From Cryobacterium flavum (GTDB lineage: Bacteria; Actinomycetota; Actinomycetes; Actinomycetales; Microbacteriaceae), in the NCBI RefSeq assembly GCF_900103805.1, contig NZ_FNIB01000004.1:310001-374000 (forward strand): a DNA stretch of 64,000 nt. The letters are read 5' to 3'. Of the stretch, positions 8,819 to 17,107 are shown piece after piece. The translations under genes were made by a program, and so were the position numbers. Position 1 is the first letter of the stretch. Every line of letters begins with the position of its first letter. A model generated the notes under the pieces. That model was given only the letters and a program-made list of their open reading frames with translations, made no database searches and had not been told where the DNA came from.

Positions 8819-9655
8819 TCATTCGGCTGTCACAAAGTCGATCAGATGTTCCACTCGGCCGAGAAGTTGCGGTTCCAGGTCGGCAAACGTGCGCACCTGG
8901 CCGAGAATGCGCTGCCAGGCCCTGGCTATGTCAGCCTGCTCCTCGTGCGGCCAACCGAGCGCGTCGCAGATACCGTGCTTCCACTCAATGCTGCGCGGAA
9001 TATCGGGCCACACCGTGAGGCCCACCCGGGCCGGCTTCACCGATTGCCAGACGTCGACGAACGGATGCCCCACCACCAGCACGCTCGCCGCATACGGGCC
9101 GCGCGCCACGGCTTCCGCGATGCGGCTCTCCTTCGAGCCCGGCACGAGGTGATCCACCAGCACGCCCACCCGACGCCCGGACCCCGGACGAAATTCTCGA
9201 AGGATCTCGTCGAGGTTATCGACACCCTCAATGCACTCAACGACCACTCCCTCGATCCGCAGGTCGGCACCCCAGACCTTTTCGACCAGTTCGGCATCGT
9301 GCCGGCCCTCGACGAAGATGCGGCTGGCGCGAGCGACCCGGGCCGGGGCATCCGGCACAGCGGTCGAGCCCGAGGCGGTGCGCACTCGGCCCAGGGCCGC
9401 GGCCATCGTCGGAGCAATTAGGGTGACGGGGCGACCGTCAATCAGAAAGCCGGAACCGAGCGGAAACAGTCTCAGCTTGCCGTGCCGATCCTCCAGGGTG
9501 ACGATCTTCTTCTCCACGCGGATGACGGCACCGCAGAACCCGGTGGCGACCTCCTCCACCACCAGGTCACGGATGGCTTCCTGGGTCGGAATGATAATGC
9601 GGCCGGCGTCGCGCCAGCCGGAGGAGAGCACGTCTGCACTGTATCGATCGTCCAT
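8819..9655 (-). CDS. DUF3097 family protein
   Basis: 278 residues from ATG MDDRYSADVL. It matches what I know of the actinobacterial DUF3097 family: a small N-terminal beta domain (GRVTL-like region with VEKKIVTLEDRHGKLRLF), then a C-terminal half starting IFVEGRHDAELVEKVWG, and VLVDHLVPGSKESRIA further on. The glutamate in VEGRHD and the aspartate in VDH sit where a Toprim fold would place its metal ligands, so a nucleic-acid function is possible; that is inference. It is divergent from the SRAP gene, and the two start codons are 58 bases apart. A 115-residue upstream extension was rejected because it overlaps the SRAP gene. Confidence 0.78.
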   Translation of the reverse strand: MDDRYSADVLSSGWRDAGRIIIPTQEAIRDLVVEEVATGFCGAVIRVEKKIVTLEDRHGKLRLFPLGSGFLIDGRPVTLIAPTMAAALGRVRTASGSTAVPDAPARVARASRIFVEGRHDAELVEKVWGADLRIEGVVVECIEGVDNLDEILREFRPGSGRRVGVLVDHLVPGSKESRIAEAVARGPYAASVLVVGHPFVDVWQSVKPARVGLTVWPDIPRSIEWKHGICDALGWPHEEQADIARAWQRILGQVRTFADLEPQLLGRVEHLIDFVTAE

Positions 9656-9713
9656 GGCATCGACGCTAGTCGACGACGCTCTCCGCTCCGGCATGACGCG
9701 GTATTCTGAAGGC

Positions 9714-10424
9714 ATGTGTGGTCGATTCATCATTACCGATACGGCGCCGGATCTGGCTGCCATGTTCGATGTCGAGCATGAGGGGGAAAATCTTCCTGAG
9801 CCGTCGTGGAATATCCGGCCGACCGAGCAGATCCCGATCGTGCTCGAGTCCAAACGCACCGACCCGGCCGTGCGCCGGCTGGAATCGGCACGCTGGTCGC
9901 TGATCCCGTCTTTTGCGACCGAACCGACGTCGAAATTTCCCACCTTCAACGCTCGGGCAGAAACCGCCGCCGAGAAACCGACGTTCAAGACCAGCGTCAA
10001 GTCGCGGCGTGCCCTGGTTCCGGCGACCGGCTACTTCGAGTGGCACACCGAGGGCACCGTGAAAACTCCCTATTTCATTCACTCCGACGATGGCCTGCCG
10101 CTCGCATTCGCCGGCCTGTATTCCTGGTGGAAGAATCCGGCTGCCGCTGACACCGATCCGGCGCGGTGGGTGCTGTCCGCGACTATTTTGACAACGGATG
10201 CGCGGGGCCCGCTCGCGCAGATCCATGACCGCGCCCCCGTCGCCCTACCGGAGGAGTGGTGGGACCAGTGGCTGGATCCCGCCACCGAGGGCGATCAGAC
10301 CCTGGTCGATGCCGCCGTGGCGGCCTCCCGCGAGGTGGTGGAATCACTCAACTTCTACCAGGTTGCGCCGATATCGGGTAACGGCCCCGAATTGATCGAG
10401 CCGGTCGACAACGATTCGGTGTAA
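9714..10424 (+). CDS. SOS response-associated peptidase (SRAP/YedK/HMCES family)
   Basis: 236 residues. Removal of Met1 exposes Cys2 (MCGRF), the residue that forms a thiazolidine crosslink with abasic sites in single-stranded DNA. The other family residues are visible: the asparagine in TFNARAET, the glutamate in GYFEW and the histidine in QIHDRAPV. The protein shields abasic sites at replication forks and may self-release. The length fits the family. It stands divergent from the DUF3097 gene, which may also deal with nucleic acid. Regulation by DNA damage is plausible, but no LexA box was identified. Confidence 0.92.
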   Translation: MCGRFIITDTAPDLAAMFDVEHEGENLPEPSWNIRPTEQIPIVLESKRTDPAVRRLESARWSLIPSFATEPTSKFPTFNARAETAAEKPTFKTSVKSRRALVPATGYFEWHTEGTVKTPYFIHSDDGLPLAFAGLYSWWKNPAAADTDPARWVLSATILTTDARGPLAQIHDRAPVALPEEWWDQWLDPATEGDQTLVDAAVAASREVVESLNFYQVAPISGNGPELIEPVDNDSV

Positions 10425-10527
10425 TTGCGCTCTGCCCTAACCGGTACGCTCGAATCAGTACGAATACTCAGTACGTTCACATCAGTGGCTGCACAATTGC
10501 GCGGGCGCTGCCCTGAAAGGAACACCC

Positions 10528-10692
10528 ATGAACATTGTCGCCTTCGTCGTCGCGTTTGCGATCTTCGTCTTCGGTTTTTGGCTGTTCGGCCTGGCCTTCT
10601 CGGTCACCTCGCTGATGGTGCCGATTTTTATCGGCGGAATCCTGTGTGTGGCCCTCGCCATGGCGATCCCGTTCCACCTATTACGCAACTAA
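10528..10692 (+). CDS. Small membrane protein, 54 residues
   Basis: ATG preceded by GAAAGG with seven bases between, ending in TAA at 10690-10692. The product is almost wholly hydrophobic: one segment (about residues 3-24, MNIVAFVVAFAIFVFGFWLF) and a second (about residues 30-50) ending HLLRN. Two transmembrane helices and no soluble domain are predicted. No family is recognised. The good ribosome binding site and clean position between two genes argue that it is real. It could be a small membrane-stress or complex-assembly protein, but nothing in the sequence shows this. Confidence 0.6.
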   Translation: MNIVAFVVAFAIFVFGFWLFGLAFSVTSLMVPIFIGGILCVALAMAIPFHLLRN

Positions 10693-10710
10693 ACCACGGT
10701 CGCTGCCGGT

Positions 10711-11358
10711 TCAGTGCAGTAAGCCAGCCACCAGGTTGATGAGCGTGGCTAGAATCACTGATCCGAACGGAAACGACAGTAGCGCGTGCCGCAGCGTCGT
10801 CATCCGCAGCGCGTGGCTCTGAATGCTCGTGTCTGACACCTGATAGGTCATGCCGATGGTGAATGCCAGGTAGGCGAAGTCGCTGTACCCTGGCGGTTCG
10901 GTCTGATTGAAGTCAATGCCGCCGGGGGAGTCGCTGTAATACAGGGAGGCGTAGCGCAGCGTAAAGAGGGTGTGTACGAGAACCCAGGACAGCGCGACGC
11001 TGGCAATGGCGACACCGGCCAGAAGCCCGCGCTGCGTCCCCGAGGTCGCCGAAGTCCCCAGCAGCAACACGACTATGGCGCCGAGGCTCGCGAGTCCGGC
11101 CAGCAGGATGAGAAATTCCGACGCTCCCCTCGAGGGGTCTTCGCGGGTCGCGTGGCGGGCCGTCGACGCGGCATCCTGTCGCCCGATGACGATCCAGACC
11201 CAACCGATGTAGGTCACGCAGGCGGCCGCCCAGCCGAGGATCACCGCAAGGGCCCAATCGCCGGGTACGCCAGCGACGAGGCCAACGACGACTCCGACGA
11301 TGAGCATGACGACCAGTCGGGTGCTGTACCGGTGCACTGACGCTAGGGAAATGGTCAC
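10711..11358 (-). CDS. DUF1345 family membrane protein
   Basis: 215 residues from a GTG (VTISLASVHRY). There are about five hydrophobic segments: LVVMLIVGVVVGLVAG, ALAVILGWAAACVTYIGWVW, FLILLAGLASLGAIVVLL, GLLAGVAIASVALSWVLVH and a C-terminal VILATLINLVAGLLH. The stretch ALSWVLVHTLFTLRYASLYY followed by GYSDFAYLAFTIGMTYQVSD is the hallmark of DUF1345, whose end resembles the pore loop of ion channels. The function of the family is unknown to me. The start is uncertain because upstream in-frame codons lack a ribosome binding site and overlap the divergent promoter. Confidence 0.78.
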   Translation of the reverse strand: MTISLASVHRYSTRLVVMLIVGVVVGLVAGVPGDWALAVILGWAAACVTYIGWVWIVIGRQDAASTARHATREDPSRGASEFLILLAGLASLGAIVVLLLGTSATSGTQRGLLAGVAIASVALSWVLVHTLFTLRYASLYYSDSPGGIDFNQTEPPGYSDFAYLAFTIGMTYQVSDTSIQSHALRMTTLRHALLSFPFGSVILATLINLVAGLLH

Positions 11359-11492
11359 AGGCTGATCGTGGCACAGAATGGCCCGGTCACCCGTACAGCG
11401 CACCCTCGGCGCGGTGTCAGAATCGCACGGTATTGTAAGTTTCCGATCGACTTCGCATCGATTGTCGTCGAACACGAAAGGTCCCGCCCAGG

Positions 11493-12428
11493 ATGCAAGA
11501 CAGCCCGGCCGCATCCACCCCCTACGAGGTCCTGGGAGTGAGTCCGACCGCGACCGAGGATGAGTTGCGTCGCGCCTATCGGCTGCTGCTGCGCCAGACC
11601 CACCCCGACGTCGGCGGAAGTGCCACCAAATTCCATGCCGTACAGCTCGCCTGGGAACGTATCGGCAGCCCCGAGAACCGGGCCGCCTACGATCGCCGCC
11701 GCTTCGGTGATGCAGACCCGACCGCTCCAGCGGATGCCTACGCCGCCCCGTCCGCCCGCGGCCCGGCCACCAAGTCCAGCCTGAAAACCCGCATGCACGG
11801 TCACCCAGGCGGCCAGGCTCGCCTGAGATACCTCGATCTAGTACGCGAATGGGCCGGCCGAGGCACGGTCATTGACGACCCGTACGCCCCCGCGTTGATT
11901 CGCAGTGCCCCGAAATTCGTGCGGCACTGCCTGGCCAAGGCCCTGGCTGAGGAGGCCACGGCCCAGCTCGTGGCCAATCTCGGTATCGGTTTCACCGCCT
12001 GGCATGACATCGACACCGGCGGCCAGACCGACAAACTCGACCACATCATCCTCGGCCCGGCCGGACTGTTCGGCCTGCTCTCCGAAGACTGGGGCGGCGC
12101 GGTGCAGTTGCGCCGCGGCGAACTGGTCGGCGAAGAAGTACCGGAGGAGGATAGCCCGATCCACCAGTTCGAGGACGCCGCTCGCTCCATCAGCCGAGCG
12201 CTCAAGGTGCGCTTCACCGCGCTCATCGTCGTTCTCCCCGATGGTGCGCTCGACGAACCGGTCTCACTGCCGAAGCGCGGCAGACGGCCGATGATCATCA
12301 TCATCCCGCGGTCGCGCGTGGTTGGCGTGCTCCGCGAGGGACTGGCCGGCATGGAACGCGGCAGCTTCGAGAAAGTGTTCGAGCTGCGCAGTACCCTGCA
12401 AAACGGCATCCGTTTTGTGAATACTTAG
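11493..12428 (+). CDS. J-domain protein with C-terminal NERD-like domain
   Basis: 311 residues. Residues 9-67 are a J domain: PYEVLGVSPTATEDELRRAYR, the THPDVGG loop with its HPD motif, and the closing helix NRAAYDRRRFG. J domains stimulate the ATPase of DnaK. After a low-complexity linker, the C-terminal half has DKLDHIILGPAGLFGLLSEDW, which resembles the core of nuclease-related (NERD) domains, where an aspartate, glutamate and lysine set binds metal; the lysine expected in the last strand is not clear here. The client or nucleic acid partner is unknown. It ends overlapping by four bases with the convergent HAD gene, their stop codons intertwined. Confidence 0.75.
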   Translation: MQDSPAASTPYEVLGVSPTATEDELRRAYRLLLRQTHPDVGGSATKFHAVQLAWERIGSPENRAAYDRRRFGDADPTAPADAYAAPSARGPATKSSLKTRMHGHPGGQARLRYLDLVREWAGRGTVIDDPYAPALIRSAPKFVRHCLAKALAEEATAQLVANLGIGFTAWHDIDTGGQTDKLDHIILGPAGLFGLLSEDWGGAVQLRRGELVGEEVPEEDSPIHQFEDAARSISRALKVRFTALIVVLPDGALDEPVSLPKRGRRPMIIIIPRSRVVGVLREGLAGMERGSFEKVFELRSTLQNGIRFVNT

Positions 12429-13324
12429 GCGGGCAGGGCCAGCTTCTCGACCCAGTAGCGCAGAAACGTCGCCCCGGCTTCATCGTGGATCTGGTCGCCG
12501 ATCACGATCACCGGATAAGGCCGGTCCAAAATGCCGTCGGACGGCCGCACGTCAACGTGGGACACGTCGTAGCCGGCCTCGTGCAGGTGATCGGCCATGC
12601 GATAGTCGCTGCGGGAATCGCCCACCGACCGCCAGAGTCGGGGCAACGGCCCGGTCTCGGCAAAGTAGGCGAGGGCTCGCTTGGCGGCATGGTCTTTGTC
12701 GAGTGTGACCGACTCGATGTCGGTGGAGATGATGGTGGCATCCAGCCGAAACGGAACCTGACCGGATTGGTCTGGCGACTCTCGATCGTCGAAGCGAACG
12801 CCGAGCCCGTGTTTCACCAGGAGGGCAAAAGCGGCCTCGTTGAAGCCGGATTGGCGGGCGAGATAATTCGCGTGGCTCACGTCCGTACGTTGTTCGACCG
12901 AGATCATCGCCTGCTTGGTCTCATCAAAGAACATCTCGGCCGAGAACGAGTCGGCGACGAGCTGGCGCACCTCGTCGATGACCGCGGTCGGCAGGGCAAC
13001 ACTCTGATCGATGACCACGTCTCCCATGCCTTCCACCCCGATCGGAAACCACACCGCGCCCTTCTCGCAGACGCCGTACATGCGAAAGGAATCCGGCAGC
13101 CCGGCCGCGACGAGCGGCGCGACAACCTGCGCGCGAATAAAATCGGCTGACCGGCCCGTGATGAACGCGATCGGCACGTGTCCGGCCGCGAGGGTGATCA
13201 GATCGGTCAGGATGCTCGGCGTTGCGATGGTGCGCGTGATCGGGCTCGCAATCGGACCGTCGACGTCAAGAAGCAGTCCCAGCGGGGATGCGGGCAGTCC
13301 GGGCGAGGAGAGGGGTGTAGACAT
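12425..13324 (-). CDS. HAD-superfamily phosphatase
   Basis: 299 residues from ATG MSTPLSSPGL. HAD motif I is LLLDVDGPIA (near residues 16-25), with Asp nucleophile and the second Asp two residues on. Motif II is IAFITGRSADF, and GDSRSDYRMADHL is motif IV. The layout suggests a HAD phosphatase with a C2-type cap, similar to sugar-phosphate or trehalose-phosphate phosphatases. The substrate is not identifiable. An upstream extension of 51 residues was rejected; it overlaps the start of the neighbouring divergent gene region and has no HAD similarity. Confidence 0.8.
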   Translation of the reverse strand: MSTPLSSPGLPASPLGLLLDVDGPIASPITRTIATPSILTDLITLAAGHVPIAFITGRSADFIRAQVVAPLVAAGLPDSFRMYGVCEKGAVWFPIGVEGMGDVVIDQSVALPTAVIDEVRQLVADSFSAEMFFDETKQAMISVEQRTDVSHANYLARQSGFNEAAFALLVKHGLGVRFDDRESPDQSGQVPFRLDATIISTDIESVTLDKDHAAKRALAYFAETGPLPRLWRSVGDSRSDYRMADHLHEAGYDVSHVDVRPSDGILDRPYPVIVIGDQIHDEAGATFLRYWVEKLALPA

Positions 13325-13414
13325 TTCGCCATTGTCCCATACCGGTCGAAATCGGATCCGCAGGGGGGAGCGGATGCTGCGCGGGCCCAGCCGAGCGCCT
13401 ATCGTTGTCCAAAG

Positions 13415-13795
13415 ATGATTACGCGACGAGAAGTAGCACTGCGCCTGGACATACCGTTGGAAATGGCGGCACGCCACGGAATTCCCTCACGCCTCAGCGA
13501 GGGCCAGCTCGCCAAACTAGAGGCCGAACCGCCGGCCTGGCTGGTGCAGTCGCGAGCCAATCGCACCGGCAAAAAGCCCGTCTGGGCGCAGCTGACCTGC
13601 ACGATCTGCGGGTACACCGAAGCTGTTCGCCCCAAGAAATGGTGGCCGACGTTCACCTACATCAGCTGCTCCAACCACGGCTTCGATGAGTTGCCCGAAC
13701 CGGCCGCCGGTTTTGGCCGCACCGAGTGTGACGGCATCGGCAGCCAGTTCATCGGCATCACCGATGAGGCGCTGAGCCCGCCCGAACCGACCTGA
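13415..13795 (+). CDS. Conserved hypothetical protein with a Cys/His motif
   Basis: 126 residues from ATG MITRREVALRLDIP. The first 50 residues look helical, like a small DNA-binding or adaptor domain (EVALRLDIPLEMAARHGIP, then PPAWLVQSRANR). The second half contains CTICGY, later SCSNHGFDE and TECDG; these cysteines and histidine could bind zinc. I do not recognise a defined family with certainty, although the first half recalls small actinobacterial DUF5997-like proteins. It follows the divergent HAD gene by 90 bases and is not obviously in an operon with the next gene. Confidence 0.6.
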   Translation: MITRREVALRLDIPLEMAARHGIPSRLSEGQLAKLEAEPPAWLVQSRANRTGKKPVWAQLTCTICGYTEAVRPKKWWPTFTYISCSNHGFDELPEPAAGFGRTECDGIGSQFIGITDEALSPPEPT

Positions 13796-13886
13796 CCCTG
13801 CTGAAAGTACGCTGATCGCGTGGCCGATGGGCACCGCGCAGGGCGTACGATCACGATATGAATCTGAACGCATCGGGCCGTTGATC

Positions 13887-14993
13887 ATGTCCCGCAATTC
13901 ATTGAAGTGGCTCCCTGCCATCGTCGTGCCGGCCGTTGTCGTCGCAGCGGTCATCGCCGCGCCGCTTGCGGCCGGTGCTGCCGTCGATCTGCCCGACAAG
14001 ACGGCCGAGCAGGTTCTGCTCCTGGTCAACGACAGCACCGTGTCGACCTTCTCCGGAACGGTCGCCCAAACCACTGATCTGGGCCTGCCCAGTCTTGACC
14101 TGGGCGCGGGAATGCCCGGCACGTCGTCGGCCGCTGCCGTGAGCACGGCCCTCGAATTGCTCAGCGGCTCCCACGAGTTTCGTGTGTACGTCGGTGGCGA
14201 GAGCCAGTCCCGCGTGCAGATCAAGGACCGGATGGCTGAGCGCGATGTCGTGCACAACGGCAGCGACGTTTGGTTGTACGACTCGAGCACGAACGCGGCG
14301 ACTCACCTGAGCATTCCGGCCGATCTTGCCGCCACCGCCCAGGCGAAGGCCGCCGAACTCGAGTCACAGCTCCCGGCCGACCTGTCATCTCCGGCTCAGC
14401 TCGCCGAACGTTTCCTCGCCAACCTTGACCCGAGCACAGCGGTCTCGGTGGGCACCGACGCCCGGGTCGCCGGCCGTAACGTCTATCAGCTGGTCCTGAC
14501 GCCGAAAGCGACCGACACCCTCGTCGCATCCGTTTCAATCGCGGTGGACTCCGAGACCGGCCTGCCGCTGCAAGTGACCGTCGAGGCCCGGGGCCAGAGC
14601 GCACCCGCGCTGCAGGTGGGCTTCACCACCATTGACTTCTCCGCTCCAAACGCTGACCTATTCGACTTCGTGCCGCCGGTTACCGCCACGGTGACGACCC
14701 CGGCCTTCCCGACCACGCCCGACGGCTCTGCCGCCAGCGACACGGGCGACCACAGCCCGGCAGCGGGAGGGTCCCCGGTCATCACGGGCACCGGCTGGTC
14801 CAGCATCATCGAGGTGCCCGCCCTCGCCGTACCGGCCGAGTTGGGCGATAATCCCATGCTCGAGCAGCTCACCGAACCCGTCGCCGGTGGTCGTACACTG
14901 ACCACGTCACTCCTGACGGTATTCCTGGCCACCGACGGTCGCGTCTTCGCCGGGGCAGTTCCATTGGCGCAGCTCCAGGCCGCCGCCGAGTGA
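13887..14993 (+). CDS. Exported LolA/RseB-like protein upstream of an ABC exporter
   Basis: 368 residues. The N-terminus (MSRNSLKWLP, hydrophobic core VVPAVVVAAVIAAPLAAGAA) is a signal peptide or uncleaved anchor. The mature part has the open beta-sheet pattern of LolA/LppX-type lipid carriers and of RseB: STFSGTVAQTTDLG, SRVQIKDRMAERDVV, DVWLYDSSTNAATHL, VAGRNVYQLVLTPK, VSIAVDSETGLPLQV. In actinobacteria such proteins occur outside the membrane next to ABC systems. The gene overlaps the ATP-binding protein gene by four bases (GTGA), so the three form an operon. Lipid or signalling cargo is inferred only from the fold. Confidence 0.7.
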   Translation: MSRNSLKWLPAIVVPAVVVAAVIAAPLAAGAAVDLPDKTAEQVLLLVNDSTVSTFSGTVAQTTDLGLPSLDLGAGMPGTSSAAAVSTALELLSGSHEFRVYVGGESQSRVQIKDRMAERDVVHNGSDVWLYDSSTNAATHLSIPADLAATAQAKAAELESQLPADLSSPAQLAERFLANLDPSTAVSVGTDARVAGRNVYQLVLTPKATDTLVASVSIAVDSETGLPLQVTVEARGQSAPALQVGFTTIDFSAPNADLFDFVPPVTATVTTPAFPTTPDGSAASDTGDHSPAAGGSPVITGTGWSSIIEVPALAVPAELGDNPMLEQLTEPVAGGRTLTTSLLTVFLATDGRVFAGAVPLAQLQAAAE

Positions 14994-15964
14994 CCCCGGC
15001 GCTCACCCCGCCCGCCCCAAGCCTCGCCATCGAGAGTCGGGGGCTGACCAAACGGTTTGGCAGCCAAACCGCGGTGAACGGCATCGACCTCGCCGTTCCC
15101 CGCGGTTCCGTCTTCGGTTTTCTCGGTCCGAACGGTTCCGGTAAGACCACCACGATTCGCATGCTGTTGGCCCTCAGCCAGGCCAGCAGCGGAACGATCA
15201 CCGTGCTCGGTCGGACCATGCCGGCCGGGCTGCACGATGTTCTGCCCCGCGTGGGCGCCCTGGTTGAAGGTCCCGCCTTCTATCCCTTTCTCTCCGGGGC
15301 GGCCAACTTGCGGCGGCTGGACACCGCCGATCAGTACGCGCCAGGAGCGACCCGCCGGGCTCGGGTGCAGCTGGCCCTGGAACGCGTGGGCCTCACCCAC
15401 GCCGCCGACAAGAAGGTGCACGCCTATTCACTTGGCATGAAGCAACGGCTGGGCATCGCTAACGCCTTGCTGCTACCCAGGGAGCTGCTCATCCTCGATG
15501 AGCCCACGAACGGACTCGACCCTCAGGGCACCCGGGAAGTCCGCAGCTTGGTGCGCTCACTGGCCGCCGAGGGCACGACCGTGTTCGTTTCCAGCCATCT
15601 GCTGGCCGAGGTCGAACAGATGTGCACGCACGCCGCCGTGATGAGCGCCGGCAGCATCGTCGCCCAGGGCACCCTGGCCGCTCTGCGTGCGGTCGGCGAG
15701 ACCCGGATCCGCGTGCGTACCCCGGATACCGCGGGCGCGGTGCGCGTGCTCACCCACCTCGGTCTGATGCCGCAGGCGGGATCGCCTGATGATGGTGACT
15801 CGATCGTAACCGCGCCGCTCGTCGGCACGAGCTGGCTGCCGGAGGCGATCGTGACGGCTCTCGTGGCCAGCGAAGTGCGCATTCGCGGCTTCGCGATCGA
15901 GGAACCGAGCCTCGAAGAACGCTTCGTCGCACTGACCGGGGAGGGTTTCGATGTCGTCCAGTGA
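14990..15964 (+). CDS. ABC transporter ATP-binding protein
   Basis: 324 residues. Walker A is GPNGSGKTT (near residues 47-55), the ABC signature is YSLGMKQRL, Walker B is LLILDEPTNGLDPQG, and the switch histidine is in FVSSHLL. The family of single-domain exporters (CcmA/DRI type, as with daunorubicin or bacitracin resistance) fits best; these work with a separate six-helix permease, here the next gene, overlapped by 14 bases. The C-terminal 90 residues form the usual accessory domain. The substrate is unknown. Confidence 0.9.
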   Translation: MTPALTPPAPSLAIESRGLTKRFGSQTAVNGIDLAVPRGSVFGFLGPNGSGKTTTIRMLLALSQASSGTITVLGRTMPAGLHDVLPRVGALVEGPAFYPFLSGAANLRRLDTADQYAPGATRRARVQLALERVGLTHAADKKVHAYSLGMKQRLGIANALLLPRELLILDEPTNGLDPQGTREVRSLVRSLAAEGTTVFVSSHLLAEVEQMCTHAAVMSAGSIVAQGTLAALRAVGETRIRVRTPDTAGAVRVLTHLGLMPQAGSPDDGDSIVTAPLVGTSWLPEAIVTALVASEVRIRGFAIEEPSLEERFVALTGEGFDVVQ

Positions 15965-16826
15965 GGTTCTGCCGGGCGAACGCCCGAGCGTAGTGTCGGC
16001 GCGCCGCGGCAGCGGATGGTCGCTGCTCGGCTCCGAAATCTCGGTACTGTTTCGTCGGCGCCGCACCTGGGCCATGCTGGTCGCCGTGGCGCTCATCCCC
16101 ATTCTGCTCGCTGTGGCCGTGCGTCTGTCGTCGGAGGCGCTGGCCCCGGGGGAGGGACCGCCGTTTCTGGATCGAGTGACCCAGAACGGTCTTTTCGTGG
16201 GCTTCACCGCCATGGTCGTCGCTATCCCGCTGTTCCTGCCGCTGACCATCGGTGTGGTCGCCGGGGATACCATCGCCGGGGAAGCCGGCCTCGGCACCCT
16301 GCGCTACCTGCTGGTGGCGCCGGCCGGCCGTGTGCGGCTCCTGCTCGTCAAATATGCCGGAGCTGCCCTGTTCTGCCTCGTGGCGACGCTGACCCTCACG
16401 GTGTCCGGAGCGATTATCGGGGCCGCGCTCTTCCCGGTCGGCCCGGTCACGCTGCTCTCCGGCGACACCATCAGCGTCAGCGAGTCGCTCGCGCGCTCAC
16501 TGCTGGTGGCGGCCTATGTCACGGTGTCCCTGCTGGGCCTGTCGATGATCGGGCTGTTCATTTCCACGCTCACCGACGTTCCCGTCGGGGCCATGGCGGC
16601 GACGATCGTGGTCTCGGTGGTCGCGCAGATCCTCGATGTGATTCCGCAGCTGTCCTGGCTGCACCCGTGGCTGTTCAGCCACTACTGGCTCGGTTTCGCC
16701 GACCTGCTGCGGCAGCCTCTCGACCTCGGCTCGTTCGGTCAGAATGCGATCGTGCAGCTGGGTTACCTGGCCGTTTTCGGGGCGCTGGCCTACAGCCGTT
16801 TCGTGACCAAGGACATCCTGTCCTGA
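15951..16826 (+). CDS. ABC transporter permease
   Basis: 291 residues with a soluble start and about six hydrophobic helices: TWAMLVAVALIPILLAVAV, FVGFTAMVVAIPLFLPLTIG, LLLVKYAGAALFCLVATLTL, SLLVAAYVTVSLLGLSMIG, GAMAATIVVSVVAQILDVI and the C-terminal VQLGYLAVFGALAYSRF. It matches ABC-2 type permeases, with the DTIAGEAGLGTLRYLL coupling segment. It completes the operon LolA-like protein, ATPase, permease. The transported molecule cannot be predicted. Confidence 0.88.
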   Translation: MSSSEVLPGERPSVVSARRGSGWSLLGSEISVLFRRRRTWAMLVAVALIPILLAVAVRLSSEALAPGEGPPFLDRVTQNGLFVGFTAMVVAIPLFLPLTIGVVAGDTIAGEAGLGTLRYLLVAPAGRVRLLLVKYAGAALFCLVATLTLTVSGAIIGAALFPVGPVTLLSGDTISVSESLARSLLVAAYVTVSLLGLSMIGLFISTLTDVPVGAMAATIVVSVVAQILDVIPQLSWLHPWLFSHYWLGFADLLRQPLDLGSFGQNAIVQLGYLAVFGALAYSRFVTKDILS

Positions 16827-16840
16827 CGGAGTTAACGAGA

Positions 16841-16869
16841 CAGGGCCGAATCCAATGGATCCGGCCCTG
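16841..16869 (+). terminator. Stem-loop after the ABC operon
   Basis: Inverted repeat of 13 bases with one mismatch (CAGGGCCGAATCC and GGATCCGGCCCTG) around an AAT loop, 14 bases past the permease stop. There is no clear U tract, so it may end transcription weakly or protect the mRNA end. Confidence 0.55.
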
Positions 16870-16894
16870 TGAACTGTCTCAACCAGTCCTCGTT

Positions 16895-16912
16895 GATTTC
16901 TCGAAAGAAATC
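16895..16912 (-). terminator. Small stem-loop past the tRNA-Leu 3' end
   Basis: GATTTCT-CGAA-AGAAATC, a perfect seven-base stem with four-base loop, five bases beyond the tRNA 3' end on the minus strand. No U-run follows. It may mark the processing or termination point of the tRNA transcript. Confidence 0.4.
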
Positions 16913-16916
16913 TCCG

Positions 16917-17001
16917 TGTCCGAGATGGGAATTGAACCCACACGCCCTTAACGGGCACTGGCACCTCAAGCCAGCGCGTCTACCAATTCCGCCACCCGGA
17001 C
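16917..17001 (-). tRNA. tRNA-Leu (GAG anticodon)
   Basis: 85-base minus-strand cloverleaf. The acceptor stem GTCCGGG pairs with CTCGGAC (one G-U), with A as discriminator base. The anticodon arm is CTGGC-TTGAGGT-GCCAG, giving anticodon GAG, which reads CUC and CUU leucine codons. A long variable arm, typical of class II tRNAs (TGCCCGTTAAGGGCG), separates it from the T arm GTGGG-TTCAATT-CCCAT. The CCA end is not encoded, as is common in actinobacteria. Confidence 0.95.
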
Positions 17002-17107
17002 TGGGTGAAACGGCCTCCGGATGAACCGGCTGCCGAGGTAACAACTTAGCACGGATTAGAACACCCGTCGTGTCACCGGCGCCGGCGCCGACGGGTAGCG
17101 TTTGACC

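Noticed and set aside
16917..17001. tRNA-Leu as the attachment site of an integrated element
   Set aside because: No duplicated tRNA 3' end and no integrase gene nearby; both flanks are ordinary genes.
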